DNA from: Methanobrevibacter sp.
GTDB taxonomy: Archaea; Methanobacteriota; Methanobacteria; Methanobacteriales; Methanobacteriaceae
Reading direction: 5' to 3'
Assembly (NCBI GenBank): GCA_017652345.1
Contig: JAGCBE010000332.1
Location: 1 to 13,156, forward strand
DNA: 13,156 nucleotides
Under the pieces are notes generated by a model that saw only the letters and a program-made list of their open reading frames with translations, had not been told where the DNA came from and made no database searches. The position numbers were made by a program, and so were the translations under genes. Shown piece after piece: positions 1 to 5,388 of this stretch. Position 1 is the first letter of the stretch; each line of letters begins with the position of its first letter.

Positions 1-63
1 AAAATTAAGTAATGCACCATACGATACAATTTTATCAAGATTTAACCACATATCGTTTTTCAT
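1..63 (-). CDS. DNA packaging ATPase (phi29 gp16-like), N-terminal 21 codons only
   Basis: The gene runs leftwards out of the window, so only its start is visible. The 21 residues read MKNDMWLNLDKIVSYGALLNF. They resemble the N-terminus of phi29 gp16, where a similar Asn-Pro-x-Lys-x-x-Ser-Tyr-x-x-x-Leu-Asn-Phe stretch comes just before the Walker A loop. The Walker A motif itself would lie outside the window. Members of this family drive genome translocation into the prohead at the portal vertex, and in phi29 they work with a packaging RNA. The ATG at 63-61 is preceded by a very strong ribosome binding site, GGTGGTGATTAT, read on the minus strand. It is divergent from all other genes here, unlike phi29, where gene 16 ends the late operon. 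The identification rests on few residues plus context. Confidence 0.78.
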   Translation of the reverse strand, partial: MKNDMWLNLDKIVSYGALLNF

Positions 64-85
64 ATAATCACCACCAAAATAAAAA

Positions 86-197
86 GTACAATATTTTACC
101 ATTATATAACACTATATCACTAGAAAATAAGGTTAAAACGTTCTTCACGTTGATACCATAACCTTAATTATTATATATTAAATGGTAAATATCGTAC
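86..197 (-). ncRNA. Structured leader of the ATPase gene; candidate packaging RNA or leader regulator
   Basis: Read on the minus strand, the ends of this 112-nt segment pair. GTAC (197-194) pairs with GTAC (89-86). ATATTTACCATT (192-181) pairs with 103-91, leaving one bulged base. A further 5 bp form between 178-174 and 108-104. Inside is a second arm: TAAGGTTA (166-159) with 135-128, capped by AACGT (151-147) with ACGTT (141-137). The segment lies between a good minus-strand promoter (245-273) and the ATPase start, so it would be transcribed. phi29 pRNA is of similar size, has paired ends and works with the gp16 ATPase. No sequence homology to pRNA is claimed; a leader regulator is the main alternative. 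Confidence 0.4.
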
Positions 198-244
198 TAG
201 ACAATTGTATGTGAAAATAGCTAAACGCCTATCACAACATAATA

Positions 245-273
245 ATTATATCATATATTTTTAATTAGGTCAA
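245..273 (-). promoter_or_regulatory. Minus-strand promoter for the ATPase gene
   Basis: Read on the minus strand: -35 TTGACC at 273-268, a 17-bp spacer, and extended -10 TGATATAAT at 253-245. The expected start is near 238, giving a leader of about 175 nt before the ATPase ATG at 63. This is a near-consensus sigma-70/sigma-A promoter and the best candidate on this strand. Confidence 0.7.
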
Positions 274-329
274 GTTTTACATTTATTTACATTTTGAAAA
301 ACTTTTTTATAAAAATGTTTAAAAATATG

Positions 330-358
330 TTGACAAGAAAAAATTACTATTGTATTAT
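330..358 (+). promoter_or_regulatory. Early rightward promoter
   Basis: TTGACA at 330-335, a 17-bp spacer and TATTAT at 353-358, preceded directly by TG. Expected transcription start is near 365. This consensus-like promoter heads the small-gene cluster and probably the replication block. Its start point argues against the ATG at 365 as the initiator of the first gene, since that codon would have no leader or ribosome binding site. Confidence 0.8.
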
Positions 359-382
359 TAAGGTATGAAAGGACAAGATAAG

Positions 383-571
383 ATGAAGAAGTTAAAATTG
401 AAAAGGTGGGTAAAGGTTGTATTATATGTTTTACTTTTGATATTATTATCTTATATTATAGTATCATTATTTAAAACAAAAGAAACAATTATTACAGAAG
501 GAAAGAATTACACTTGTTATGGTTCTAAACTATTTCAAGTGTGTCATGGTGAAAATTATGATATCGAATAA
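383..571 (+). CDS. Small single-pass membrane protein, early region
   Basis: A 62-residue protein with a basic N-terminus (MKKLKLKRWVK) followed by one strongly hydrophobic segment at about residues 11-30 and a short polar tail containing two cysteines (Cys44 and Cys53). The charge pattern suggests the N-terminus stays inside and the tail faces out. An upstream in-frame ATG at 365 sits at the expected transcription start, so I chose the ATG at 383, which has GAAAGGA at 367-373. No family recognised. First gene after the early promoter, a position where phages often place host-takeover or superinfection-exclusion proteins, but nothing in the sequence shows which. Confidence 0.65.
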   Translation: MKKLKLKRWVKVVLYVLLLILLSYIIVSLFKTKETIITEGKNYTCYGSKLFQVCHGENYDIE

Positions 572-704
572 TGACAAACAATTAATAATATTACAACAAA
601 GAAATTATGAATTACAAGAAACTATTTTAAAAGCAATTGAAATATTAAAGGAAGGTAATATCGAAAAAGCTATAAAGATATTAAAAAAGGTGTTATATGA
701 ATAA
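558..704 (+). CDS. Small helical protein of unknown function, 48 aa
   Basis: MISNNDKQLIILQQRNYELQ begins a 48-residue protein that is nearly all predicted helix, with regularly spaced Leu/Ile and many Lys/Glu; the second half (EGNIEKAIKILKKVL) resembles one helix-turn-helix repeat of the TPR kind. The start at 558 has GGTGA at 548-552 and overlaps the previous gene by 14 nt; a longer in-frame start at 519 lacks a comparable site. It overlaps the next gene by 8 nt, so translation is probably coupled. No homologue recognised. Confidence 0.6.
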   Translation: MISNNDKQLIILQQRNYELQETILKAIEILKEGNIEKAIKILKKVLYE

Positions 705-867
705 ATTATATTTATTATTAAAAGACTTAACAACTAATAAACAATTTTTTAAATACTTTGATACTGAATATGAAATGGACAAGTTTAAAAGAAAATTAAA
801 GTATTCTAAAAAGATAATGTTAATTGAAGATAGTCGTAATAATTGGTGGGTTGGTTATGATGAGTAA
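697..867 (+). CDS. Small protein of unknown function, 56 aa
   Basis: Starts MNKLYLLLKDLTTNKQFFKY and ends with RNNWWVGYDE. It is basic in the middle (FKRKLKYSKKI) with a Trp-Trp pair near the C-terminus. The ATG at 697 lies inside the end of the preceding gene; AAAAAAGGTG just upstream (685-692) can serve as ribosome binding site, spaced 4-5 nt. The look is that of a compact alpha/beta phage protein of the kind in which a beta strand, a helix and a final beta strand carry 'WxV'. Function unknown. Reading frame, coupling and ribosome binding site support it as real despite its size. Confidence 0.55.
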   Translation: MNKLYLLLKDLTTNKQFFKYFDTEYEMDKFKRKLKYSKKIMLIEDSRNNWWVGYDE

Positions 868-946
868 TATATTTTTCTTTATAATAGGTTGTATTATTGG
901 TTTTATGATAATGGCAATATTAAAGGTTGGTGGACGTGATGATTAA
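860..946 (+). CDS. Very small membrane protein, 28 aa
   Basis: MSNIFFFIIGCIIGFMIMAI then LKVGGRDD: one transmembrane helix (about residues 4-22) with a Gly-x-x-x-Gly pattern and a charged cytoplasmic-type tail. The layout resembles the short DUF3789-type proteins seen in phages and mobile elements of Bacillota, but I cannot confirm membership. Two ATGs are possible (857 or 860); both overlap the stop of the previous gene. The end overlaps the start of the next gene by 8 nt. Small single-helix proteins in early operons often act on the host membrane; here that is only inference. Confidence 0.5.
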   Translation: MSNIFFFIIGCIIGFMIMAILKVGGRDD

Positions 947-1205
947 ATGGTTAATTATTGTAATAATTGAAATAATTACATTATATATTGGTGTAAGATT
1001 TTTATACAATTACAACGAAGAAAAAGAAAAAGATAATGATACAAGACTTCATGAAATAGAAAAACGTCTTGGTGAATTAGAAAATTTATTATTAATGGAA
1101 ATAAAAGGCGTATTAAATAATGTTGAATTACATGAAGAAAATTATTTAAAATATTTTGATATAATAGAAAAAAGAATTAAAAAATTAGAGAAGGTGAAAA
1201 AATGA
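939..1205 (+). CDS. Membrane-anchored coiled-coil protein, 88 aa
   Basis: An N-terminal hydrophobic anchor at residues 2-22 (IKWLIIVIIEIITLYIGVR) is followed by about 65 residues of charged heptad-like sequence rich in Glu, Lys and Leu, predicted to form a long coiled coil. I chose the ATG at 939 over an in-frame TTG at 927 because GGTTGG/GGTGG (925-933) lies at a proper distance from it. The stop TGA overlaps the next ATG as ATGA, classic translational coupling. TGA acting as a stop also argues against a mollicute genetic code. phi29 has membrane-anchored early proteins (p1, p16.7) that tether replication to the membrane; a similar job is possible but not shown. Confidence 0.65.
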   Translation: MIKWLIIVIIEIITLYIGVRFLYNYNEEKEKDNDTRLHEIEKRLGELENLLLMEIKGVLNNVELHEENYLKYFDIIEKRIKKLEKVKK

Positions 1206-1438
1206 ATAAAGAAAATAATCTTGTTATGATTAAATATTATAATATGTACGTAAAAAATATTTATATTGATATTTTAGATGTTAATAATGAATTTATTAGA
1301 GAAGTTGATTTTTCAACAATAAGTAATTATGTTGACGCATTTAATTATCAAAAGGCAATAATGTTAATTGATAAATTGGTTAGTATTGGTTTTGATGAAA
1401 AAGGTTTTAATACTATTATATTGGACGGTGATGAATAA
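1202..1438 (+). CDS. Hypothetical early protein, 78 aa
   Basis: An acidic, soluble protein starting MNKENNLVMIKYYNMYVKNI and ending TIILDGDE. It alternates hydrophobic and charged residues (beta strand-like YIDILDV, then helical YQKAIMLIDKLVSIGF). No family recognised. AAGGTG at 1191-1196 is spaced correctly to the ATG at 1202, and the ATGA overlap with the preceding gene supports co-translation. The next gene begins directly after its stop codon. Confidence 0.6.
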   Translation: MNKENNLVMIKYYNMYVKNIYIDILDVNNEFIREVDFSTISNYVDAFNYQKAIMLIDKLVSIGFDEKGFNTIILDGDE

Positions 1439-1597
1439 ATGAAATATTTATTAAAAGTTAAAATTAAATCAAAATATCTTGGTTTTCATAAACAGGAATA
1501 TATTGAATTTAATAGTTATGAAGACGTGATGATTTATATTTGTAATAAACAAATTAAATACAATAATTATGAAATTTATGCTAGAATAAATTTATAA
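1439..1597 (+). CDS. Hypothetical small protein, 52 aa
   Basis: Starts MKYLLKVKIKSKYLGFHKQE and ends EIYARINL. The pattern is a basic beta strand, a loop, a short helix containing Cys35, and a final strand. The ATG follows the previous stop with no gap (TAA then ATG), and GGTGATG at 1427-1433 can act as ribosome binding site. It has the same strand-helix-strand look as the 56-aa gene at 697, so the two could be distant relatives, but the similarity is too weak to claim. Confidence 0.55.
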   Translation: MKYLLKVKIKSKYLGFHKQEYIEFNSYEDVMIYICNKQIKYNNYEIYARINL

Positions 1598-1598
1598 A

Positions 1599-1608
1599 GG
1601 TGGTGATT
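1599..1608 (+). promoter_or_regulatory. Strong ribosome binding site before a ten-codon gene
   Basis: GGTGGTGATT, three bases before the ATG at 1612, is complementary to the 3' end of 16S rRNA over much of its length. It is as strong as the site in front of the ATPase gene (minus strand, 68-77), which makes translation of the very short gene that follows credible. Confidence 0.6.
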
Positions 1609-1611
1609 AAA

Positions 1612-1644
1612 ATGGCATGTAAAAAAGGTGGACGTAAACGTTAA
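1612..1644 (+). CDS. Ten-residue basic microprotein MACKKGGRKR
   Basis: The reading frame is only ATG plus nine codons: Met-Ala-Cys-Lys-Lys-Gly-Gly-Arg-Lys-Arg. It carries five basic residues and one Cys. It would normally be dismissed, but its ribosome binding site is among the best in the window and it follows the preceding gene by 14 nt, in line with the rest of the cluster. It ends four bases before the hairpin at 1648-1669. It could be an RNA- or DNA-binding peptide, or a leader peptide whose translation influences folding of the structured element that follows. Confidence 0.4.
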   Translation: MACKKGGRKR

Positions 1645-1647
1645 TAA

Positions 1648-1818
1648 ATGCTACACTTATATGTAGCATGTGGCAGTTATTAAGTTATTTTCAAAAGTTA
1701 TTATTTATACATTTGTATGCTTTATTATTTAATTATTTTTAAAACTTGGATATTTTTATTCGTTAATCTTACCTTATAAATCTTGATAATAACTGTCACA
1801 TGGTGCATATAAGCACTA
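1648..1818 (+). ncRNA. Long-range stem element (structured RNA or bistable leader) between early and replication genes
   Basis: Positions 1656-1682 pair with 1787-1813 over 27 positions with one G-G mismatch (1666/1803) and two G-U pairs (1664/1805, 1673/1796) when read as plus-strand RNA. On the minus strand those two pairs would become A-C mismatches, which favours a plus-strand transcript. The stem encloses 104 very AT-rich nt with only weak internal hairpins (for example ATAC 1707-1710 with GTAT 1715-1718). Each arm can instead fold on itself: 1648-1655 with 1662-1669 (8 bp, loop CTTATA) and 1801-1806 with 1813-1818 (6 bp, loop ATATAA). The two loops are complementary. No coding sequence fits here; it holds the leader of the gene at 1840. 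Confidence 0.55.
1783..1813 (+). promoter_or_regulatory. Possible weak promoter inside the right arm of the stem element
   Basis: TTGATA at 1783-1788 with CATATA at 1806-1811 (17-bp spacer) or TATAAG at 1808-1813 (19-bp spacer). Preceding ATGGTG recalls the TATGG seen before the two later promoters. It would start a transcript near 1820, just before the ribosome binding site of the gene at 1840. Much weaker than the other promoters. Confidence 0.3.
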
Positions 1819-1839
1819 GAAAGGAAATTGTATGTTAAA

Positions 1840-2007
1840 ATGGCAAAAATCGTAATTGAAATTAAAGACAACAAGCAAGACAAAGAAAAAGCACAAGTAT
1901 CAATTAAAATAGATAAAAAATCTATTGAAAAAGCTAGTGATACTGAAAAAGGTACAACAAGTATGATTTACAACAAAGTATGTGAAACGTTAAAAAGTTT
2001 AAATTAA
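1840..2007 (+). CDS. Small charged protein next to the SSB gene, 55 aa
   Basis: Starts MAKIVIEIKDNKQDKEKAQV and ends YNKVCETLKSLN. An initial beta strand of alternating Ile/Val, a lysine-rich middle and a C-terminal helix with one Cys. Function unknown. The ribosome binding site AAAGGA (1820-1825) is 14 nt from this ATG, unusually far, and well placed for another ATG at 1832 in a different frame that gives only seven codons (MLKWQKS). The protein start may therefore depend on coupling to that minigene. First gene of the replication block, followed by the putative SSB 20 nt downstream. Confidence 0.6.
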   Translation: MAKIVIEIKDNKQDKEKAQVSIKIDKKSIEKASDTEKGTTSMIYNKVCETLKSLN

Positions 2008-2027
2008 GAAAGGAAGGAATTAAAATT

Positions 2028-2432
2028 ATGGAAACTAAAAACGAATTAACATTATTTAATGGAAAGGCAGGGCAAACATATTGCTCAAAACAAGTAAAGA
2101 AAGAAGAAGAAAAAAAGGAATTATTTAACGCACTTGAAACATGTGACGCATTACTTAATGACTGTGTAGGTCAAGAAATTGCAATTAAAGATGTATATTG
2201 TGAAGAACGTGAAATTGTAAATGATAATGGTGAAGTTGTTAAAAAATATCGTACTATATTATTTGACGTTAATGGTCAAACCTATGCAACAGGATCATAT
2301 GGCATTTTCAATATAATTAGAAAATTAATGACAATATACGGTATGCCTACATGGGAAGAAGGAATAAAAGTTAAGGTTGCAAAACGTCCAATTGGAAACG
2401 GTAAAACAACATTAACATTAACATTAGTATAG
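2028..2432 (+). CDS. Putative single-stranded DNA-binding protein (phi29 gp5 role)
   Basis: A 134-residue protein, close in length to phi29 SSB (124 aa), sitting just upstream of the terminal protein and polymerase genes. The N-terminal third is polar and helical (about residues 23-45). The rest is rich in beta strands, with aromatic residues suited to stacking on bases (YRTILFDVNG, then TYATGSYGIF around residues 85-95), and ends in a run of alternating Thr and Leu. The stretch IIRKLMTIYGMPTW is the most recognisable part and is typical of small-podovirus proteins annotated as SSB. Such proteins coat displaced single strands during strand-displacement replication. AAGGAAGGAA (2010-2019) serves as ribosome binding site. 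The stop codon lies inside a terminator hairpin. Function is by position and general look, not by a diagnostic motif. Confidence 0.5.
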   Translation: METKNELTLFNGKAGQTYCSKQVKKEEEKKELFNALETCDALLNDCVGQEIAIKDVYCEEREIVNDNGEVVKKYRTILFDVNGQTYATGSYGIFNIIRKLMTIYGMPTWEEGIKVKVAKRPIGNGKTTLTLTLV

Positions 2433-2450
2433 TCATTTGACTATACTTTT
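2426..2450 (+). terminator. Terminator after the putative SSB gene
   Basis: AGTATAGTC (2426-2434) and GACTATACT (2439-2447) form a perfect 9-bp stem with loop ATTT, followed by TTTG. The stop codon at 2430-2432 is within the stem. It likely reduces, rather than blocks, expression of the genes downstream, since no strong new promoter is seen before them. Confidence 0.65.
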
Positions 2451-2466
2451 GTTATAAGGTGATATT

Positions 2467-2772
2467 ATGAGAAGTGCACGCGGTATTTATTATGATATTA
2501 AGGAAAGTGATTATTACACTAAACTTAATGTTAATAATGAAGAAATAATACTTTATTTTTCTTCTAATTTTTTGAAGAAAAAATTTTTAGATAACATAAC
2601 AATGTATATACATAATGAAAATATAAAATTATCAATACTTTATAAAATAGACATTGACGCAACAAAGTTATTAATATTATCTTATTATAAAAAGATAGAA
2701 AAAAGAGGGTTTAGGGTGTTAATAAATGATAAAGAAATAATTAATGAAAATTTAACATTAACTATATATTAA
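2467..2772 (+). CDS. Conserved-looking phage protein of unknown function, 101 aa
   Basis: Begins MRSARGIYYDIKESDYYTKL; middle NEEIILYFSSNFLKKKF; then two mixed strand-helix units including YKIDIDATKLLILSYYKKIEKRGF. The 'RGIYYDI...YFSSNF' pattern is familiar to me from small proteins placed just before the terminal protein gene in tiny podoviruses of Gram-positive hosts, but I know no function for them. A role in replication initiation is suggested only by location. The ribosome binding site AAGGTGATATT is immediately upstream of the ATG. The next gene starts 13 nt after its stop. Confidence 0.65.
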   Translation: MRSARGIYYDIKESDYYTKLNVNNEEIILYFSSNFLKKKFLDNITMYIHNENIKLSILYKIDIDATKLLILSYYKKIEKRGFRVLINDKEIINENLTLTIY

Positions 2773-2785
2773 GGGTGTGATAATT

Positions 2786-3595
2786 ATGGCAATAAGATAT
2801 GATAAAAAATTAAATCAAGAAATTAGAAAGGTAATTAATAATTATAATGCAAAAATAAGACGTATTGAAAAATATGATGATAGTTTTAATTATCAATTAC
2901 CTGAAAAAATAACAAAGAAGGATCTGCAACAAAATGTTTATACACGTAATGAATTACGCCGTAAACTTAATGAATTGAAACGATACAGTCAACGTGACAT
3001 TGAAAAATCAATACAACTTGAAGGTGGTTATGTATTAAGTCGGTATGAATATGAAAATTTAAAACGTGAAAAAGCACGTGTTAAACGTAATATTTCACGT
3101 GAATTAACAAGACTTGAAACTGAAAAACCACGTGTTTTTGGTAAATTACAAAGTATGACATTTGCACAAATGGGTGATAGTTATTATTTAAATTTAAAAG
3201 CTAAACGACAACAACTTGAAAAACAAGTTGAAAGTTTAAGTAGTGAAGAATTTAAACGTTATGAGAAACTTGTTTATAAAACAGGAAGAAGTCAAGAATA
3301 CCAAACAAGTTTATTTCGTGATAATTATGAAAAAATGTTAACGGATCTTGGTTATTATACAGGTTATGATGAAAACAAATTACAATTATTAAAAGAAAAA
3401 TTACGTAAACTTAATAATAGACAATTTTATAAATTATTTCAAAATGAACGTGCAATTAAATCAATTACCGAATATTACCCGTTGGTAACTAATAAAACAA
3501 TAAAAGGTTTTAACCCTGATGATATTAAAGAAGACGTTGCTAACCTTTATGATAATTTAATTGAAAATATTGATGAAATAATTGGCACGTTGTAA
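2786..3595 (+). CDS. Terminal protein, DNA replication primer (phi29 gp3-like)
   Basis: A 269-residue, very basic, mostly helical protein (phi29 gp3 has 266), directly upstream of and overlapping the protein-primed polymerase gene, the standard arrangement. Terminal proteins stay covalently bound to both 5' genome ends and give the Ser/Thr/Tyr hydroxyl that primes synthesis. The N-terminal 120 residues are rich in Arg/Lys (for example RNELRRKLNELKR) and would bind DNA. The middle is coiled-coil-like, as is the intermediate domain of gp3. The C-terminal region (NERAIKSITEYYPLVTNKTI, then FNPDDIKEDVANLYDNL) would hold the priming residue; candidates are Ser, Thr and Tyr between about residues 225 and 240, but I cannot pick one. 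I chose the ATG at 2786 over GTG 2777 because AAGGGTGTGAT lies just before it. Confidence 0.75.
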   Translation: MAIRYDKKLNQEIRKVINNYNAKIRRIEKYDDSFNYQLPEKITKKDLQQNVYTRNELRRKLNELKRYSQRDIEKSIQLEGGYVLSRYEYENLKREKARVKRNISRELTRLETEKPRVFGKLQSMTFAQMGDSYYLNLKAKRQQLEKQVESLSSEEFKRYEKLVYKTGRSQEYQTSLFRDNYEKMLTDLGYYTGYDENKLQLLKEKLRKLNNRQFYKLFQNERAIKSITEYYPLVTNKTIKGFNPDDIKEDVANLYDNLIENIDEIIGTL

Positions 3596-5321
3596 AAAAT
3601 ACACGGCAGACTTTGAAACAACGACTGATCCTAATGACTGTCGTGTATGGGCATATGGCTTATGTGAAATTGGAAATGTTGATAATTTTATATACGGTAA
3701 TAATATAATAGACTTTATTAACTTTTGTAATAATACAAAAGAAAATTATCAACTATATTTTCACAACTTAAAATTTGACGGGGAATATATTTTTAATTAT
3801 TTATTAAATAATGGGTATGAATTTGTTAAAGACAAAAAACATAGACGTGACAAAACATTTACCTGTTTAATAAGTGATATGGGGCAATTCTATTCAATAG
3901 AAATATATTTTCATGTAACAAAGAAACATACAAATAAAGTAACAATTTATGATAGTTTAAAAATATTAAATTTTTCAGTTGAAAAAATTGCAAAAGATTT
4001 TAATTTACCAATTAATAAATTAACACTTGATTATAGTGAAAAACGTGAAGTTGGTCACGAATTAACACAACATGAAATTGATTATTTAAGAAACGACGTA
4101 ACAATTATGGCACTTGCACTTGAATATATGTTTAATGAAAATCTTTTAAAAATGACAATAGGAAGTGACGCACTAGCTAATTACAAAGAAATGAATAAAA
4201 ATTTTAATCGTTATTTCCCAATACTTAATATAAACATTGATCAAGATATAAGAAAATCATATAAAGGTGGTTTTACATATTTAAATGATATATACAAAGA
4301 AAAAGAAGTTGGAAGTGGTCTTGTCTTGGACGTAAACAGTTTATACCCTTCGGTAATGAAATACGAATATTTACCTTTTGGTGATCCTTTATTTTTTGAA
4401 GGACGTTATCAAGACGATAAACTTTATAAACTTTATATACAATGTATATCATGCTCATTTGAATTAAAAGAAGGTATGATACCAACATTACAAATAAAAA
4501 ATAACCCTTCTTTTTTACCTAATGAATATATTAAATCAAGTGACGGTGATATAGTAACTTTATACTTAACAAATATTGATCTTGAATTATTTTTAAGTCA
4601 TTATAACGTGTATGATATAACATATCATAATGGTTGGAAGTTTAAGGCATTAAAAGGACTTTTTACTAATTATATTGATTATTGGACGGAACGAAAAATA
4701 AATGCTAAAAAAGAAAATAACAATGTATTATATATTATAAGTAAATTAATGTTAAATTCATTATATGGTAAATTTGGACTTAACCCACGTGTACGTGGTA
4801 AAATACCATATTTAAATGAAGAAGGTATCGTTAAATATAAACTTGGTGAAGAAGAAATACGTGACGCAATTTATATACCTGTTGCAACATTTATTACTAG
4901 TTATGCAAGACGTAAAACAATAAATACAAGTCAAGCAATAAAAGATTATACAATTAATAAATATAATGATGATTATTATATTTATAGTGATACAGATAGC
5001 ATACATTTAAAATTAATGCCTGATGAAGAACTAATGCAATTTGTTGATATAGACGACTATCGTTTAGGTGCTTGGAAAATAGAAAGTCGTTTTACACGTG
5101 GTAAATACTTACGTCAAAAATGTTACATTGAAGAATTTAACGATAAATTAAATGTTACTGTTGCAGGACTACCAAAGAAACTTGGAAAATATATTAATTT
5201 TGATAATTTTAATAAAGGCATGTCAATACTAGCTAATGAAGATGATAAAGAACATAAACTTAATTTTAAACATGTTAAAGGTGGGGTGTTGTTGGTTGAT
5301 ACTGATTTTACAATTAAATAA
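3582..5321 (+). CDS. Protein-primed family B DNA polymerase with TTG start (phi29 gp2-like)
   Basis: 579 residues against about 572-575 in phi29. Exonuclease: D10-F-E12, N62 and D66 (YFHNLKFDG), Y168-x3-D172. Polymerase: motif A DVNSLYP with D250, motif B KLMLNSLYGKF at 388-398, motif C YSDTDS with D470 and D472, KxY motif K513-C-Y515. Region 258-400 spans TPR1-like insertion and palm. The C-terminus VKGGVLLVDTDFTIK nearly matches phi29. It primes from the terminal protein and displaces the strand processively. The start must be TTG at 3582: the codon just before it (3579-3581) is an in-frame TAA, and no ATG precedes Asp10. It overlaps the terminal-protein gene by 14 nt with no clear ribosome binding site, so it is probably translated by coupling, at a low level. 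Confidence 0.97.
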   Translation: MARCKKYTADFETTTDPNDCRVWAYGLCEIGNVDNFIYGNNIIDFINFCNNTKENYQLYFHNLKFDGEYIFNYLLNNGYEFVKDKKHRRDKTFTCLISDMGQFYSIEIYFHVTKKHTNKVTIYDSLKILNFSVEKIAKDFNLPINKLTLDYSEKREVGHELTQHEIDYLRNDVTIMALALEYMFNENLLKMTIGSDALANYKEMNKNFNRYFPILNINIDQDIRKSYKGGFTYLNDIYKEKEVGSGLVLDVNSLYPSVMKYEYLPFGDPLFFEGRYQDDKLYKLYIQCISCSFELKEGMIPTLQIKNNPSFLPNEYIKSSDGDIVTLYLTNIDLELFLSHYNVYDITYHNGWKFKALKGLFTNYIDYWTERKINAKKENNNVLYIISKLMLNSLYGKFGLNPRVRGKIPYLNEEGIVKYKLGEEEIRDAIYIPVATFITSYARRKTINTSQAIKDYTINKYNDDYYIYSDTDSIHLKLMPDEELMQFVDIDDYRLGAWKIESRFTRGKYLRQKCYIEEFNDKLNVTVAGLPKKLGKYINFDNFNKGMSILANEDDKEHKLNFKHVKGGVLLVDTDFTIK

Positions 5322-5335
5322 ATTTTATAAAAATA

Positions 5336-5364
5336 TTGAAAAATCACCTGAATTATGGTATATA
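5336..5364 (+). promoter_or_regulatory. Promoter for the lysis genes
   Basis: TTGAAA at 5336-5341, a 17-bp spacer, and TATATA at 5359-5364 with TGG in front (extended -10). The 12 bases TTATGGTATATA (5353-5364) are repeated exactly at the virion promoter (6545-6556), suggesting shared timing. Predicted start near 5371, downstream of the left arm of the hairpin at 5340-5385. Confidence 0.65.
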
Positions 5365-5385
5365 TAAAATAAGGAAGGTGATTTT
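5340..5385 (+). promoter_or_regulatory. Hairpin able to hide the holin ribosome binding site
   Basis: AAAATCACCT (5340-5349) is a perfect complement of AGGTGATTTT (5376-5385), which is the ribosome binding site of the gene at 5389. The loop is 26 nt. Only transcripts entering from the polymerase gene contain both arms. Those starting at the promoter within the loop begin near 5371 and lack the left arm. The hairpin is also followed by a short U-rich run and could act as a weak terminator. Confidence 0.55.
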
Positions 5386-5388
5386 ATT

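Noticed and set aside
365..382. ATG at 365 as start of the first early gene
   Set aside because: It coincides with the expected transcription start of the promoter at 330-358, leaving no leader; ATG 383 has a good site.
1648..1669. Hairpin ATGCTACA/TGTAGCAT as an ordinary terminator
   Set aside because: It is followed by TGTGGCAG, not a T run, and is better explained as part of the larger inverted repeat.
3578..3600. Programmed +1 frameshift giving a terminal protein-polymerase fusion
   Set aside because: The frames would allow it, but no convincing slippery sequence is present, and a separate primer and polymerase is the known arrangement.
4273..5347. Three minus-strand open frames inside and just past the polymerase gene
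   Set aside because: They lie opposite strong polymerase coding sequence with conserved motifs, have low-complexity Ile/Leu/Cys-rich products and no ribosome binding site.
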